DNA of 64,000 nucleotides from Trichomonas vaginalis G3 (lineage: Eukaryota; Parabasalia; Trichomonadida; Trichomonadidae), in NCBI RefSeq assembly GCF_026262505.1, contig NC_067208.1:19415962-19479961 (forward strand). Reading direction: 5' to 3'. Numbering within the stretch: the stretch's first letter is position 1; the number at the start of each line of letters is the position of its first letter. The position numbers and the translations under genes are program-made. The notes beneath the pieces were generated by a model. It was not told the origin of the DNA. It made no database searches and worked only from the letters and a program-made list of their open reading frames with translations. This document shows, piece after piece, positions 44,981-54,881 of the stretch.

Positions 44981-45964
44981 ATGGATACATCAGACTCAAG
45001 CATCATTGATCTTTCTAAAGAATGGAAGATGAAGGCTGATGAGACAATTAAGGCAACTATTGAAGAAATAAATAAAGGAACTGAAAATTATTCTCAAACA
45101 CAACAATTGAGATCTGATGTAGCACAAATACAACAACAGACTACAAAACACCAAGCAACACTGGCAGCAGCAGCTCAGGAAGGCGAAGAAAATGAAAAAG
45201 ATCGTCAAGAATGGGCTAAAAATCAAATCTCTGAATTAAACGATCAAACAAAACAAGAGTTAGAATCTATTGAAGCACTTAGAGCGAAGCAACAAGCATA
45301 TTATCAGTCACAACTTGCCGGCAAAAACAAAATTTGGGAAAAATGTTTACAAGAAAGAAGAGAAGAAGCATCTAGACTTCGTGCTATGATTGAACAATTA
45401 AATTCAGATATTAATGTAGCTAGAAATGAGGCAAAGTCTGATATTGAAGCTGCTAAAAAACGCGCAAAAGAAAGTGCAAAAATTATACGCGCAAACCGCG
45501 AAAAACAGATCCAAACTATTGCTGACCTTACTAACCAGATCCAAAAAGAGAGAAATTCTCATGCCCCAAACTTAAAACAAACAACAGCTCAAGCAAATCA
45601 AAATCTTGCCCAAAAGAAAGAACAATTATCAAGATTAGAGCAGAATTTATTAACACTTAAATCAAAATTACGCGAAAAAGAGAGCAATAATTCAAACAAA
45701 TTTAGATACAGCGTTCGTACAATTAAAGATTTACGTGCACAGCTTCAAGTTCAGAAGGATGCAGAAAAACAGAAACAACAAGAATTAATGAACATGAGAA
45801 AGATGTGTGCAAGTGTTTCTAGAAAGATTTCTGCATATAAAGATGAGGCAGCTTCTTTAAAGCGCCAACTTGCTATGATGACAAAGGATAATGAAGAATT
45901 ACAAAGTGAAATAGTTAAATTAGAAAGGCAAATGTTCCCACAAGTTTTTAAACCTCTCCAATAA
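44981..45964 (+). CDS. Coiled-coil protein (327 aa), host
   Basis: A 327-residue protein that is coiled coil nearly throughout: heptad-like runs rich in A, E, K, L and Q (for example LRAMIEQLNSDINVARNEAK and LSRLEQNLLTLKSKLREKES), with a short non-coiled start (MDTSDSSIIDLSKEWKMKAD). It resembles cytoskeletal or flagellar-root coiled-coil proteins in style, but no specific family can be named. Whole. Confidence 0.65.
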   Translation: MDTSDSSIIDLSKEWKMKADETIKATIEEINKGTENYSQTQQLRSDVAQIQQQTTKHQATLAAAAQEGEENEKDRQEWAKNQISELNDQTKQELESIEALRAKQQAYYQSQLAGKNKIWEKCLQERREEASRLRAMIEQLNSDINVARNEAKSDIEAAKKRAKESAKIIRANREKQIQTIADLTNQIQKERNSHAPNLKQTTAQANQNLAQKKEQLSRLEQNLLTLKSKLREKESNNSNKFRYSVRTIKDLRAQLQVQKDAEKQKQQELMNMRKMCASVSRKISAYKDEAASLKRQLAMMTKDNEELQSEIVKLERQMFPQVFKPLQ

Positions 45965-46327
45965 ATATTTGTTTTATTAATCATATTGCTTTACTATTAC
46001 TTAACAGTTTGTTATTATTATTTTTACAAGTACTTCTTTGGAATGCTTACAATTCCTTTTAGTTTTTTTCCATAATAATTTTTTTTTATATTCAAAATGA
46101 TAGGCACATACACTGATTGCATCTATATACCCCTAATTGTTAAAAGCGAACCCATGGTGCTTAAACACGATGACATCTCGTAAGATAATTGAATCTATGC
46201 AAAAATGAATGAAAGAAGCAGAAATATTTTGGATTCTGCTAGCCAACCAAAAAAGAGTTAGAGCGTAAGCACATATGAGAATAAATTTTCTTGAATTTCT
46301 GTGTACGTTTCAAATAAAAAATTTCAG
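45965..46327. other. Host intergenic DNA
   Basis: AT-rich spacer of 363 bp between two coiled-coil genes. I see no RNA gene or repeat. GTACGT...TTTCAG at 46303-46327 resembles a very short intron but lies upstream of the chosen start and does not join frames. Confidence 0.45.
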
Positions 46328-47620
46328 ATGAATGATTTAGAACCTTTCGCACGCGCTCTTCTTGAAAAGCGACGTGGAAATCGACAACAAATTGAAGAAA
46401 AGCCACAAAATTCCCCACCAAGAAGAAGATATGAAGTAAAAGAAACATCAAGAAGTCAAATTAACGAAGATGTAGATTATGATCAAGATGCAGATAATCA
46501 TTATCAAAAACAGCATCACCACAATAGAAAAGATGTACGCAGGAGAAGAGAAGATGAAAGTGAAGATGATTCCGAAATTGATCAATATAAACAGATAATT
46601 AATGCATTAAAAAACAAAAATAGATCATTAAAAACAAAGATATTATTACTTCAAAATGAATTGCAAGATCTAAAACAAAGAGAAGATGAAAATGATCCTT
46701 ATCTTGCTTCTGAAAATGAAGATTTGCGTGCTCAACTCAAACAAGAAAGAATTAATAACAAACTATCTCAAGAAAGAATACGAGTTTTAGAAAACGACAT
46801 TAAATCAAAAGAACAAATCATCAAAACAAAAGATTTGATGATTGTTCACCTTCAAAATTCATGCAAAGAGCAAGCAAATGAATACGCAAAGGTAGCTGAT
46901 CAGCTTAAAAATCATGTTTCTGGTTTCAATGTTTCATCAAAATCATTTAGCGGTGCTATGGATAATACAAATGATTATTCATTCAATGAGCCGAAGTTTA
47001 ATGACCCTGCACCATATCCTGTACGGAATAACCAAGGAAATGATGATTTTAATGATTTTGAAAAACCATCTTTCAATTACAACCAAGGAAAGGATGATTT
47101 CATGGATGCATTTGAAGAACCTAAAAAGCAGGAACCGCCAGCTCCATCATATGGCTTCAATGACCGTAATTTTGACGACAAATTTGACAATTTCAGTGAA
47201 AAACCAACCAAAGCACCAGAGCCATTCGAAAGAAGGGCCCCTCCACCACAGAGAATGGATGTTCCAGACGGATTCCAAGGAGGAAACTACTCAGAAGACA
47301 TGCCAGTTGGCGGCGGCGCTGCAAGAATGGCCATGGCACAACCTCCGCCACCACAACAAGACAGATTCAGCAGGCAGCCTCCTCAACAAGATAATTTCTA
47401 TAATGACTCGTTTGATAGTTATTCAAACACAAATGCTGAAGATATAAGGAAGGAAATTGATAAATTGTTACCTAGAAAAGCAGAACTTGAGAGAAAGTTG
47501 AACCTTGTTATTCCTAAAGGAGGGCAATTAAGAGATAGAGACGCAATCGAAGAAGAATTTGACAAAATCAATAAACAGATATCAAGGCTTAAACTCAAGC
47601 TTAGGCAGATGGCTCATTAA
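46328..47620 (+). CDS. Coiled-coil and low-complexity protein (430 aa), host
   Basis: The start is taken at the ATG at 46328 (MNDLEPFARALLEKRRG), because the frame upstream opens only with GTG. Domains: a basic, disordered N-terminus; a long coiled coil at about residues 85-200 (YKQIINALKNKNRSLKTKIL, LRAQLKQERINNKLSQERIR); an N/D/F/P-rich disordered middle; and a C-terminal helical hairpin (EIDKLLPRKAELERKLNLVI, with IEEEFDKINKQISRLKLKLR). The last part looks like the C-terminal helices of centrosome/basal-body proteins, a weak impression only. Whole host gene. Confidence 0.65.
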   Translation: MNDLEPFARALLEKRRGNRQQIEEKPQNSPPRRRYEVKETSRSQINEDVDYDQDADNHYQKQHHHNRKDVRRRREDESEDDSEIDQYKQIINALKNKNRSLKTKILLLQNELQDLKQREDENDPYLASENEDLRAQLKQERINNKLSQERIRVLENDIKSKEQIIKTKDLMIVHLQNSCKEQANEYAKVADQLKNHVSGFNVSSKSFSGAMDNTNDYSFNEPKFNDPAPYPVRNNQGNDDFNDFEKPSFNYNQGKDDFMDAFEEPKKQEPPAPSYGFNDRNFDDKFDNFSEKPTKAPEPFERRAPPPQRMDVPDGFQGGNYSEDMPVGGGAARMAMAQPPPPQQDRFSRQPPQQDNFYNDSFDSYSNTNAEDIRKEIDKLLPRKAELERKLNLVIPKGGQLRDRDAIEEEFDKINKQISRLKLKLRQMAH

Positions 47621-47693
47621 CAATTTGCCTTAGAATGTAAAGAACATTTCATATTTTTGTTTTATATTAAAATTTCGAACAAAAAAACTTACT

Positions 47694-48256
47694 TTAAGGG
47701 TGCACACGAGAGGATCATGTAAACTTCAGAATTTAGAACCTTATTTTTAGGCATTATCTTGGCTACCTATTTAGGCTCGAAAAGCAAAAAATATCAAAAA
47801 ATACAACTTGACTCCATTATGACCCTTTCATGGAGGTAGTTTTTATCCGCTAGTATTTTCCCTTTGAATCTCTTTACAATTCGAAATCAAATTCAAAACT
47901 CAGTAGAAGAAAGGAAGAATCGACTTACTACGGTTGTAATACGAATAAATACATATATTTAATTATTTTTATTTACATAATAATTGTTTGAAGCTCATAT
48001 TCCAACAAATTTTTAAATAAAAACATTAAAATGTTGAAAATGTTCATATATTTTAATAGGGTTTTGGCACTTTATTGAGGAATTACTACATACATAGTCG
48101 AACTGAACTTGATATTTTGAAATTTAAATTATTTATCAAAATTAAAATTTAACTTGAAATTTATAATTATTTAGTCATATTTTGCATAATTCTAAGTAGA
48201 TTTTGTAAAAAATCAAGAAAGAAAAATTTTAACGTGCTTTATTTTTTCTTTTTTAT
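47694..48256. repeat. Unclassified ~565-bp host repeat, copy 2 (inverted)
   Basis: Inverted relative to 12857-13423, from TTAAGGGTGCACACGAGAGG to TTTATTTTTTCTTTTTTATA. Few differences from copy 1 are apparent by eye. It ends exactly where the A-run of element C begins. Confidence 0.75.
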
Positions 48257-48260
48257 AATA

Positions 48261-48714
48261 AAAAAAAAAAAAAAAAAGGTAGTGGGGCTTCCAGGCACTT
48301 CGTGCCCTCTAGCCCCGAAGATGTTAGTATAAAATGAGTTTAGTATAAAATGAGGTTTTTTTGGGTAAGGGGGCCTTCCAGGCACTTCGTGCCTTCTAGC
48401 CCCTAAAATTTTTGTAGAGAACTCAAAATAGTATAACTGTTGTCCGGACAAGTAAGGGTCTATCGTCGCTACAGAAAAGTTACGGGCGTTCCAAGTAGAC
48501 TGGACTTTGAGAGACTCTTTAGAAACTTTAGACGTTTTACATAACCATCCATGTTTTTACTTTACATCCGATAAAAGTGGTTTGGAAACCGTTATGAGAT
48601 GGTTAGAGGACATACATGACTATGAGTTTTAGATAGAATATGAGAGAGGTCCTATAAACCGGAGAAAGTGTCATATAAACATCTGTCAAAAACCGCTTTT
48701 TAACTTCACTTAAA
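48261..48714 (+). repeat. Terminus of element C with two hairpins and methyltransferase fragment
   Basis: 17 A (48261-48277), GGTAGTG and the hairpin (48284-48316) are followed by direct repeats of GTTTAGTATAAAATGAG-type sequence and a second copy of the hairpin (about 48367-48403). At 48493-48680 lies a remnant matching the end of the methyltransferase genes of A and B, directly before the leader of the QP-rich gene. So sequence normally found at the opposite end of the element is next to this terminus, pointing to an old rearrangement. Confidence 0.75.
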
Positions 48715-51700
48715 ATGCCACGTAAGCTACGTAAAAATATACGTAAGAGGAAGAGAGCATTGAAACATCCAATAGTAAAACTAACACCACAACAACAGTT
48801 GCAACAACAAATGCTGAATGACCCCACTATGTTGCAACAAATGTCAAGCAATCCTATGCTTTTAAACCGAGTCATTGGTGCACAGAGTGGAGGTTTAAGA
48901 GCGGCACTTTTAGCGAAAATGGCAGGCTATGGTGGAGCTGCAGACGGAACAGCCTATAACCCTCAAAGTCAAATGAATTTGAGTTCACTCAAAAATCAAA
49001 TAACAGATGTCAAAAAGTCAAACATAGACATACAGAGACAAATAAGTGAAAACGAAAAGAAACTAGAATATGACAGACACACAAAGAAACTCAATGAGTT
49101 AAACGTAGAGAAAAAGAAGAAAGAAGAACAACTGAAAGAACTAAGTACAGAGCAATATGCGAAAAAAGTGTCAGAAAAAGCAGCAGAAGTAGCAAAAATG
49201 GAACAAGATGTCATAAATTTGAAAAACCATACTACTCAATATAAAGTACTGAAAGATGAAGAGATAAAACAAAAAGCCCTGAAGACATATATGGATAGCG
49301 ATGAGTATAAAAAAGAAGTTGAAGCAAATGTAAAGGCAGAAAAACTTTTACAGTTGCAAAACCAAACCGTACAGTATGAAAACTTAGCACAAGAAAGTAA
49401 AAATAACGACGCAGCCATGCAAAAGGCAATGAAAAGCGCAGAATATATAAAAGCTAACAATGACTGGTTAGATGCCCAAGCCAACGCTAAAGCAGCCCAA
49501 CTTATAGGGTCAATAAGGACAAAAATACAAGCGGATGAAGACAGTTCAAATGAAGCTTTAACAAATGCTGACTTTAAGAACGCCTTCGAAGCTCTTCATA
49601 GTAAGGTGAAACTAGTGAACGACTTCTCATCTGGAAAGAAACTGAAGTCTGAAGGTTTCGACAAAGAGTTAAAAGAAGTAGCACAAAATATGACGAAAAT
49701 AACAGATGCAGCAACGAGACAGGCAGTTCAAAGTGCCTATGACGCCGTTAGAGCAACTGTTGTGAAAAGTCAAGAAAAAGAGTTACAACAGACCAAAACA
49801 GACCTAGTAAATGCTTTCTTAAGAACGAAAAGTCAGGTAGGACATTACGCTGCAGATGGAACATATGTGCCAGCTGGTGGAACTTATATACCAGCTGGTG
49901 GAACTTATATACTAGCTAGTGGAACTTATATACCACCAAACCCTCCAAGAGAAGCACCTGCACCAGGACTACCTAAAACATTTACATCGTCACATGGACA
50001 CAGACACAGGCATGCACCAAAACCAACACAACAACCAACAGTTCAAAACCCTGCACCACAACAACAACCAAAACCAGCACAGCAACCAACAGTTCAAAAC
50101 CCTGCACAACCAGCACAACAACCAACAGTTCAAAACCCTGCACAACAACAACCACAAACAGAGCAAGGACATAAAAGAAGTAGAGAACAAGGAAACCAAG
50201 AATTCTTAAAAATGCTTAAAGAAGAGTGTGGTTTCCCAGATACTATTGACTTTAGTGACAGATATAAAGAAGCTATTAGAAAGTTCAAGGATGGAAATAC
50301 TGACCCGAACCTATTTAGCTTTATGGCTCAGCACCAAAACGGATATAATCTCAAACCTGGAAAATACAAGCTCGCTAAGAGATATGATTTAATAGCATAT
50401 CATCCAAATGACATGAACGAATTTACTCCGAGATATTTGATGTCAGAGCTAAATGACAATTCAACTTTCGTCATGAAACGCGTAAAAAATAGAGACGGAA
50501 CGAAAGAACAAAGGCTTATGAATGCGGATGACGTAGATAGGGAAATTGTTGAAAACGGTCTCGGAATATATGAAATGCCAGCAGATGAGGTACAAGAAAC
50601 TCCACAGGAAGAAGTTCAGATACAACCAGACATGGAAGAAATAGTTCAGCAACAACAGCTAGAAGAGCCTGAAGGAAACGAACAAGTCCCTCCTTTGGAA
50701 ACTAACTTCACAGAACTAGATGAAGATTTGGAACAGCCGGAAAATCTTGACCCTCAACAAGTGTATGTGAAGAATATGGAATATTTCCAAGAGTCTAAAA
50801 AAAATTCGGCTGACACAGTAGAAGAATATCGAAAAATGTTTGCCGACATACAAAAGACTCCAACACCAGATGAAAATATTCAGCATAGAATGGAAGTACT
50901 GAAAGAAAATGTACACAAATACAACAACCCTTTTTACTTACGAGCATTTAACGTTCAATCTTTGGATGAACTCGGTGAAAATAAAAGGTTAAATTTCAAC
51001 AAAACATATAAAAATGAAACATTGTTTAAAGTTCATTCAGAACCTAGCCAAGATGGAAACAGACCTACTTTTGTTTCTGCAGACTATGGAACTACAATGA
51101 GATGGGGTCATAAAGCTAATCCGGATAGGTGGTTCATAAACTTACAACCTCAATTCCAAGAAGTTGTAGACGCAATGGAAGTGAATGGTGAACCAGATAT
51201 AGCTGGTATTTTAAGCGCGGCTTTAATGCCATTGAAAGATATGAAACATGCAGATATTTTGGACCAGTATGAAATGAACATGGCTGATGGAAATATAACA
51301 CCTGACGTTCTAGAACATTTATCTCAAAGAACTACACAGAACCATAAAGATGGTATATTTGGTGAAGAGTTTAGAAAGAGAGTTAGGGACAGAGAAGGAA
51401 GAGAACCTATTGTACATGACCTTGCAAACGAAAGTTTACAAAATGTCATAAAAACTTACTTTGCAGGCGATGAATCGAGAAGGGATGAATATTTAAGAAA
51501 ACTCAAATGGACAGTACCAAATGAAATGTTAGTATTGAAAAACATGTTCCTTGACAAAATAAAACCAACTACAGAAATAAACGACGAAAGACTGAAAGAT
51601 TGGGTAAAAGCTTTCCCATTCACAAAAGATATTGTTGGTAACATGGAAAGAAAACCAGAATGGCTACAAAAACATATATTTGGAAACGAGCTAATCCCAT

Positions 51701-52080
51701 ATGGACAGGCACTGTTTGAAGAGCTTGAACCGGGAACTCAGGAAAGAGTCATGCAAACAATACGCGAAGACTCAAATACAAACTATGACAAACTCTTTCT
51801 AAGATATTGGTTACCTGAGATGGGCGACCAGAGCCCAAAGGCAAAAAGGACATGGGAAATTTACAACATACTAGGTGAACATGAGGCAAAGATGCAACAA
51901 CTTGAAGCAGAGGGCAAGTTACCAAAAGCGACACCAAAGAAGAAGAGAAGAGTAGAACAAAGTGAAAGTAGTGAAGAAGTAACTTCATCTAGTGAAAGTA
52001 GTGGCAATGAAGGAAAAAGAAGAGTTAAAAACTCAGTCAGGAAGAAAGTAAAGTTTGGTCCACGTGGGTTCTACTACTGA
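48715..52080 (+). CDS. Large QP-rich structural-type protein (1121 aa), element C
   Basis: A whole 1121-residue protein. Order: basic head MPRKLRKNIRKRKRALKHPI (1-22), Q-rich stretch, coiled coil (about 95-330), a GTYxPAGGTYIPAGGTYILA repeat (about 385-405), a QQPTVQNPA repeat region (about 435-485), then a long mixed domain with DIAGILSAALMPLKDMKHAD and EYLRKLKWTVPNEMLVLKNM, and an S/E then K/R-rich end finishing KFGPRGFYY. Next to the capsid gene, it is most likely a large virion or core protein; basic ends could bind DNA. The repeat number differs from B. No named family. Confidence 0.75.
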   Translation: MPRKLRKNIRKRKRALKHPIVKLTPQQQLQQQMLNDPTMLQQMSSNPMLLNRVIGAQSGGLRAALLAKMAGYGGAADGTAYNPQSQMNLSSLKNQITDVKKSNIDIQRQISENEKKLEYDRHTKKLNELNVEKKKKEEQLKELSTEQYAKKVSEKAAEVAKMEQDVINLKNHTTQYKVLKDEEIKQKALKTYMDSDEYKKEVEANVKAEKLLQLQNQTVQYENLAQESKNNDAAMQKAMKSAEYIKANNDWLDAQANAKAAQLIGSIRTKIQADEDSSNEALTNADFKNAFEALHSKVKLVNDFSSGKKLKSEGFDKELKEVAQNMTKITDAATRQAVQSAYDAVRATVVKSQEKELQQTKTDLVNAFLRTKSQVGHYAADGTYVPAGGTYIPAGGTYILASGTYIPPNPPREAPAPGLPKTFTSSHGHRHRHAPKPTQQPTVQNPAPQQQPKPAQQPTVQNPAQPAQQPTVQNPAQQQPQTEQGHKRSREQGNQEFLKMLKEECGFPDTIDFSDRYKEAIRKFKDGNTDPNLFSFMAQHQNGYNLKPGKYKLAKRYDLIAYHPNDMNEFTPRYLMSELNDNSTFVMKRVKNRDGTKEQRLMNADDVDREIVENGLGIYEMPADEVQETPQEEVQIQPDMEEIVQQQQLEEPEGNEQVPPLETNFTELDEDLEQPENLDPQQVYVKNMEYFQESKKNSADTVEEYRKMFADIQKTPTPDENIQHRMEVLKENVHKYNNPFYLRAFNVQSLDELGENKRLNFNKTYKNETLFKVHSEPSQDGNRPTFVSADYGTTMRWGHKANPDRWFINLQPQFQEVVDAMEVNGEPDIAGILSAALMPLKDMKHADILDQYEMNMADGNITPDVLEHLSQRTTQNHKDGIFGEEFRKRVRDREGREPIVHDLANESLQNVIKTYFAGDESRRDEYLRKLKWTVPNEMLVLKNMFLDKIKPTTEINDERLKDWVKAFPFTKDIVGNMERKPEWLQKHIFGNELIPYGQALFEELEPGTQERVMQTIREDSNTNYDKLFLRYWLPEMGDQSPKAKRTWEIYNILGEHEAKMQQLEAEGKLPKATPKKKRRVEQSESSEEVTSSSESSGNEGKRRVKNSVRKKVKFGPRGFYY

Positions 52081-52119
52081 CATATAAATCCAACTATTCT
52101 ATATTTTTACCCATATGAA

Positions 52120-53724
52120 ATGTACGCCGCTCAGAATATAACGCCAACAGTTTTGGATGCCATGAATGGAAATGTTTCCGAATGGTATAACGAATGCGAC
52201 AATGCCATTAGAAGGTCAGAAATAGTTCCTGGAACTTACGAATATACAACTGCTGTTTCTTATGGAAACGTAGGTGAGTTTGGAGAAGGTTCTTCAACAA
52301 CAGTAGATATTGCTTGCGACAGGTTTCATATTATTTCTATTGACAACTCATTCTTATACGTGGAACAAGACATTGAAATAAAACCTTCTGCCAAGTTGTC
52401 TGACAAGAAAGGTTGCAATGGAATTTTCTATGTCGGATACCAATATGCTCCAGAAGTTTTCATGGGATATAAGATATATTCTAACTCTGACTTAGTTCAA
52501 ACAGTAACATGGGCAAACTATGAATGGTTCGCTTTGAGAAACTCAGTACAACCACAAGCTAGAGAACAAACAGACCAGTATGCAAATATTGAGAAAATAA
52601 GAAGACTTGACCCTAACGTTCCAGGAGTTTATGTTAACCTTTCTGGTTCAGATGGAACTGCTGCCACTAAAGTAAAACTGAAACTTAGAGTTCCTTTGTC
52701 ATCTTTCCTCATCTTCAGGTTTTTAAGATACTTGCCAAACTGGGCAGGAAAAATTTCTATCGAACTTACTCCAAGCAAAAATAACTTAGTCATCGCACCA
52801 ACACAAGACCCATTCACTCTTACTGTAGCTGGAACTGGTGGAGCCAAGTTCTGTGACTTTTGCAAAGACAAAGTTGACTTAGACTTTGGTTTCTCAAACT
52901 TCAACACTGAAGTAAACTATTATTTCAATGCTGCTGGAACTGCTTGGGACCCAGTTAAGTTCACATGCGAAAAGTTTGAATGCAAGAGAATAGAAAGCAG
53001 ACTTGCAGTCTATATGTTGGACCCAGATATTTCAAATGCTTTAGCTGCCAAATATATTGCAGTTCCACTTATGTTCCCTATACACCAAATATCTGTCAAA
53101 GACTTTGCAGGTGAAGTTGGAAACCAAAGTGCTGACCCAGGTGCAAGAACAGATATTGCCTTAACAACTGCAATGAAACATGCAGATACTATGTTTGTAC
53201 TGTTCAGACGAACTATAAATGACTATTCTTGTTTCTACAACCCTGGTATTAAATATCATATAAACATAGATGGCAAATATTATCCAAGAGAAGAATATTC
53301 TACAGTTGAGGATATGAGGTCATACAACTTGACATTAGATGCTATGAACTTTAACAACAACTTCACAACAACCATTAACCCTGAAATGCAAAGTTCTATT
53401 ATGCCATATGTGAAAGTATGGACTCATACAGGAGGTCAAAAAACTCAATATACAAATGGAGACCGTTCAAACTTTTGGCTTGGCATTCCATTTGCTGACT
53501 CAGAAGACTTTATGGGTGGTATTTCAACTGTTGGTACAGTTCAAATACAATATACTGGTGACAGAGACGGTCCAGATGAATTGAAAGCAAAGAAGTTTAC
53601 AAAACCAATAGCACTTTTCACGGAAGATGCTCTTTTGAAAATTCGTTCGATGAAACCTGCTGGGGCTCCTCAGATTGGTATAACGACAGCTTCCATCGAG
53701 CAGATTTTGGCAGCAGGTCAGTAA
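52120..53724 (+). CDS. Major capsid protein, double jelly-roll type (534 aa), element C
   Basis: Whole counterpart of 34413-36020, one residue shorter. MYAAQNITPTVLDAMNGN at the start, FRFLRYLPNWAGKISIELTP in the middle and CFYNPGIKYHINIDGKYYPR later; ends IEQILAAGQ. Most differences from B are in one segment (PGVYVNLSGSDGTAATK and TLTVAGTGGAKFCDFCKDK), probably a surface loop. It overlaps the end of the antisense gene 53618-54037. The leader TATTTTTACCCATATGAA precedes ATG. Confidence 0.82.
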   Translation: MYAAQNITPTVLDAMNGNVSEWYNECDNAIRRSEIVPGTYEYTTAVSYGNVGEFGEGSSTTVDIACDRFHIISIDNSFLYVEQDIEIKPSAKLSDKKGCNGIFYVGYQYAPEVFMGYKIYSNSDLVQTVTWANYEWFALRNSVQPQAREQTDQYANIEKIRRLDPNVPGVYVNLSGSDGTAATKVKLKLRVPLSSFLIFRFLRYLPNWAGKISIELTPSKNNLVIAPTQDPFTLTVAGTGGAKFCDFCKDKVDLDFGFSNFNTEVNYYFNAAGTAWDPVKFTCEKFECKRIESRLAVYMLDPDISNALAAKYIAVPLMFPIHQISVKDFAGEVGNQSADPGARTDIALTTAMKHADTMFVLFRRTINDYSCFYNPGIKYHINIDGKYYPREEYSTVEDMRSYNLTLDAMNFNNNFTTTINPEMQSSIMPYVKVWTHTGGQKTQYTNGDRSNFWLGIPFADSEDFMGGISTVGTVQIQYTGDRDGPDELKAKKFTKPIALFTEDALLKIRSMKPAGAPQIGITTASIEQILAAGQ

Positions 53725-54037
53725 GTTGTTCTTGAACTGACTTCTCTCCGTCAAATATTGACAGTACGCCAGTTTTGACATAGTATTGTATTATAAACTT
53801 ACCTTTAGAAATATCGGTCAGTTTTGTTGTTATATTTTTGTCAACGTCAAGAACTTTCACCATTTCAGTTATACCAACTTTCTTTGCTTTATGAAAATAT
53901 TTTGGTTCAGCAAAGACTGCTATTCTATAACATTTTCCATTGTTTGTATAAAGAACTATTCTATCAGTGTATTTGTATTGTTTGTGTGTGTAAACTTTGT
54001 TTTGCTTCAATTCGAAGAGATACTCAAATACGTCCAT
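53618..54037 (-). CDS. Hypothetical protein MDVFEYLFELKQNK (139 aa), antisense-overlapping the capsid gene (element C)
   Basis: Whole counterpart of 34100-34519, with only a handful of residue differences (for example VLDVDKNITTKLTD). The last 107 bp overlap the end of the capsid gene on the other strand. Conservation of both frames in two elements supports a real overlap. Function unknown. Confidence 0.6.
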   Translation of the reverse strand: MDVFEYLFELKQNKVYTHKQYKYTDRIVLYTNNGKCYRIAVFAEPKYFHKAKKVGITEMVKVLDVDKNITTKLTDISKGKFIIQYYVKTGVLSIFDGEKSVQEQLTDLLPKSARWKLSLYQSEEPQQVSSNEFSKEHLP

Positions 54038-54055
54038 CTTTTTATTCTAAGTAAA
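54038..54055. promoter_or_regulatory. Divergent mini-promoter, 18 bp (element C)
   Basis: CTTTTTATTCTAAGTAAA lies between opposite start codons, the exact mirror of 34082-34099 in B. Near-palindromic. Promoter role inferred. Confidence 0.6.
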
Positions 54056-54635
54056 ATGTCATTTCCGAAAAATAGAAGCGTAAGTGTTTCAAAAGGTTTA
54101 ATGGCGGTGGCAGATGTGAAGTTAAATTCACCAACTCAAACAAACAGTCAAAGTGTTATTGTCAATGTCAAAGAAAGAGATGTTGAAGTGGGGAAACCAT
54201 ACGAAGACGAAGATGGTATAACAATAGTTCCTGTAAAAGAACAACCAACATATCCTGAAGTTAGCAGAGACTTAAGTTCTGTTGCAGATATTCGAAACGA
54301 CTACATGCAACTTAAAGATAAACTTAAAACTCAGGAGAAGATTTGTCAAGCTTTAGGTATAATGTTAAACTTGGTCGAACACAACCCTGTAAAAGTGAAC
54401 TCATATGTCATCGCACCTCATGAAGTTTTGAAAGAACTATTGAAACTTTGACAGAGGCAGACGATATAAACATCAAAGAAATAGAACCCGACATTGCTTG
54501 CTGTGGTGTTTCATATAATGTCATTGACAAGATATACGTTATGAAAGGAGGTGAAAACGTTGAACTTAAAATATAGTTTCCCAGACGTTTAAAAAATTTT
54601 GACGACCACAACATTCATTAAAATTTAGTTGCTAA
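54056..54635 (+). pseudogene. MSFPKNRSVSVSKG protein, broken copy (element C)
   Basis: Counterpart of 33500-34081, with the same start MSFPKNRSVSVSKGLMAVAD and coiled-coil segment. The copy is broken near its end. Neighbours and promoter are as in B. Confidence 0.55.
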
Positions 54636-54641
54636 GTAAAA

Positions 54642-54881
54642 ATGTCAAAACTTCTTGAAAGATGTTTGAAGAAAAATAATATAGACTTTATTTCATGTAA
54701 AGGACTTTACACACTTTTGAACGATATGAAAGACCCTGTTTTGTTTGTTCGTGTAGACAAAGGAAAGTTCTATGTCTTTACAAAATATTTGAACTTCTTA
54801 GACAGAGAACTTCAAGAAACGCCATGTGAAAGTTTAGATGAAGTTCTTCTCCACTTTCAGAAAACTTTTAAATATATGTAA
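54642..54881 (+). CDS. Small hypothetical protein MSKLLERCLKKN (79 aa), element C
   Basis: A whole 79-residue product (KNNIDFISCKGLYTLLNDMK, FVRVDKGKFYVFTKYLNFLD). The stop abuts the start of the penton candidate at 54882. In B the two flanking genes are only a few bases apart, so this gene is absent there: a gene-content difference in an otherwise core region. The leader GTTGCTAAGTAAAA precedes ATG. Not recognised. Confidence 0.55.
   Translation: MSKLLERCLKKNNIDFISCKGLYTLLNDMKDPVLFVRVDKGKFYVFTKYLNFLDRELQETPCESLDEVLLHFQKTFKYM

Noticed and set aside
46301-46327. Start of the 46328 gene at 46301
   Set aside because: The codon there is GTG, not expected as a start in this nucleus; the ATG at 46328 is used.
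46275-46328. 25-nt intron (GTACGT ... TTTCAG) upstream of the 46328 gene
   Set aside because: The upstream ATG does not join in frame after removal of the segment, and the 3' end lacks the usual trichomonad ACTAAC-type branch motif.
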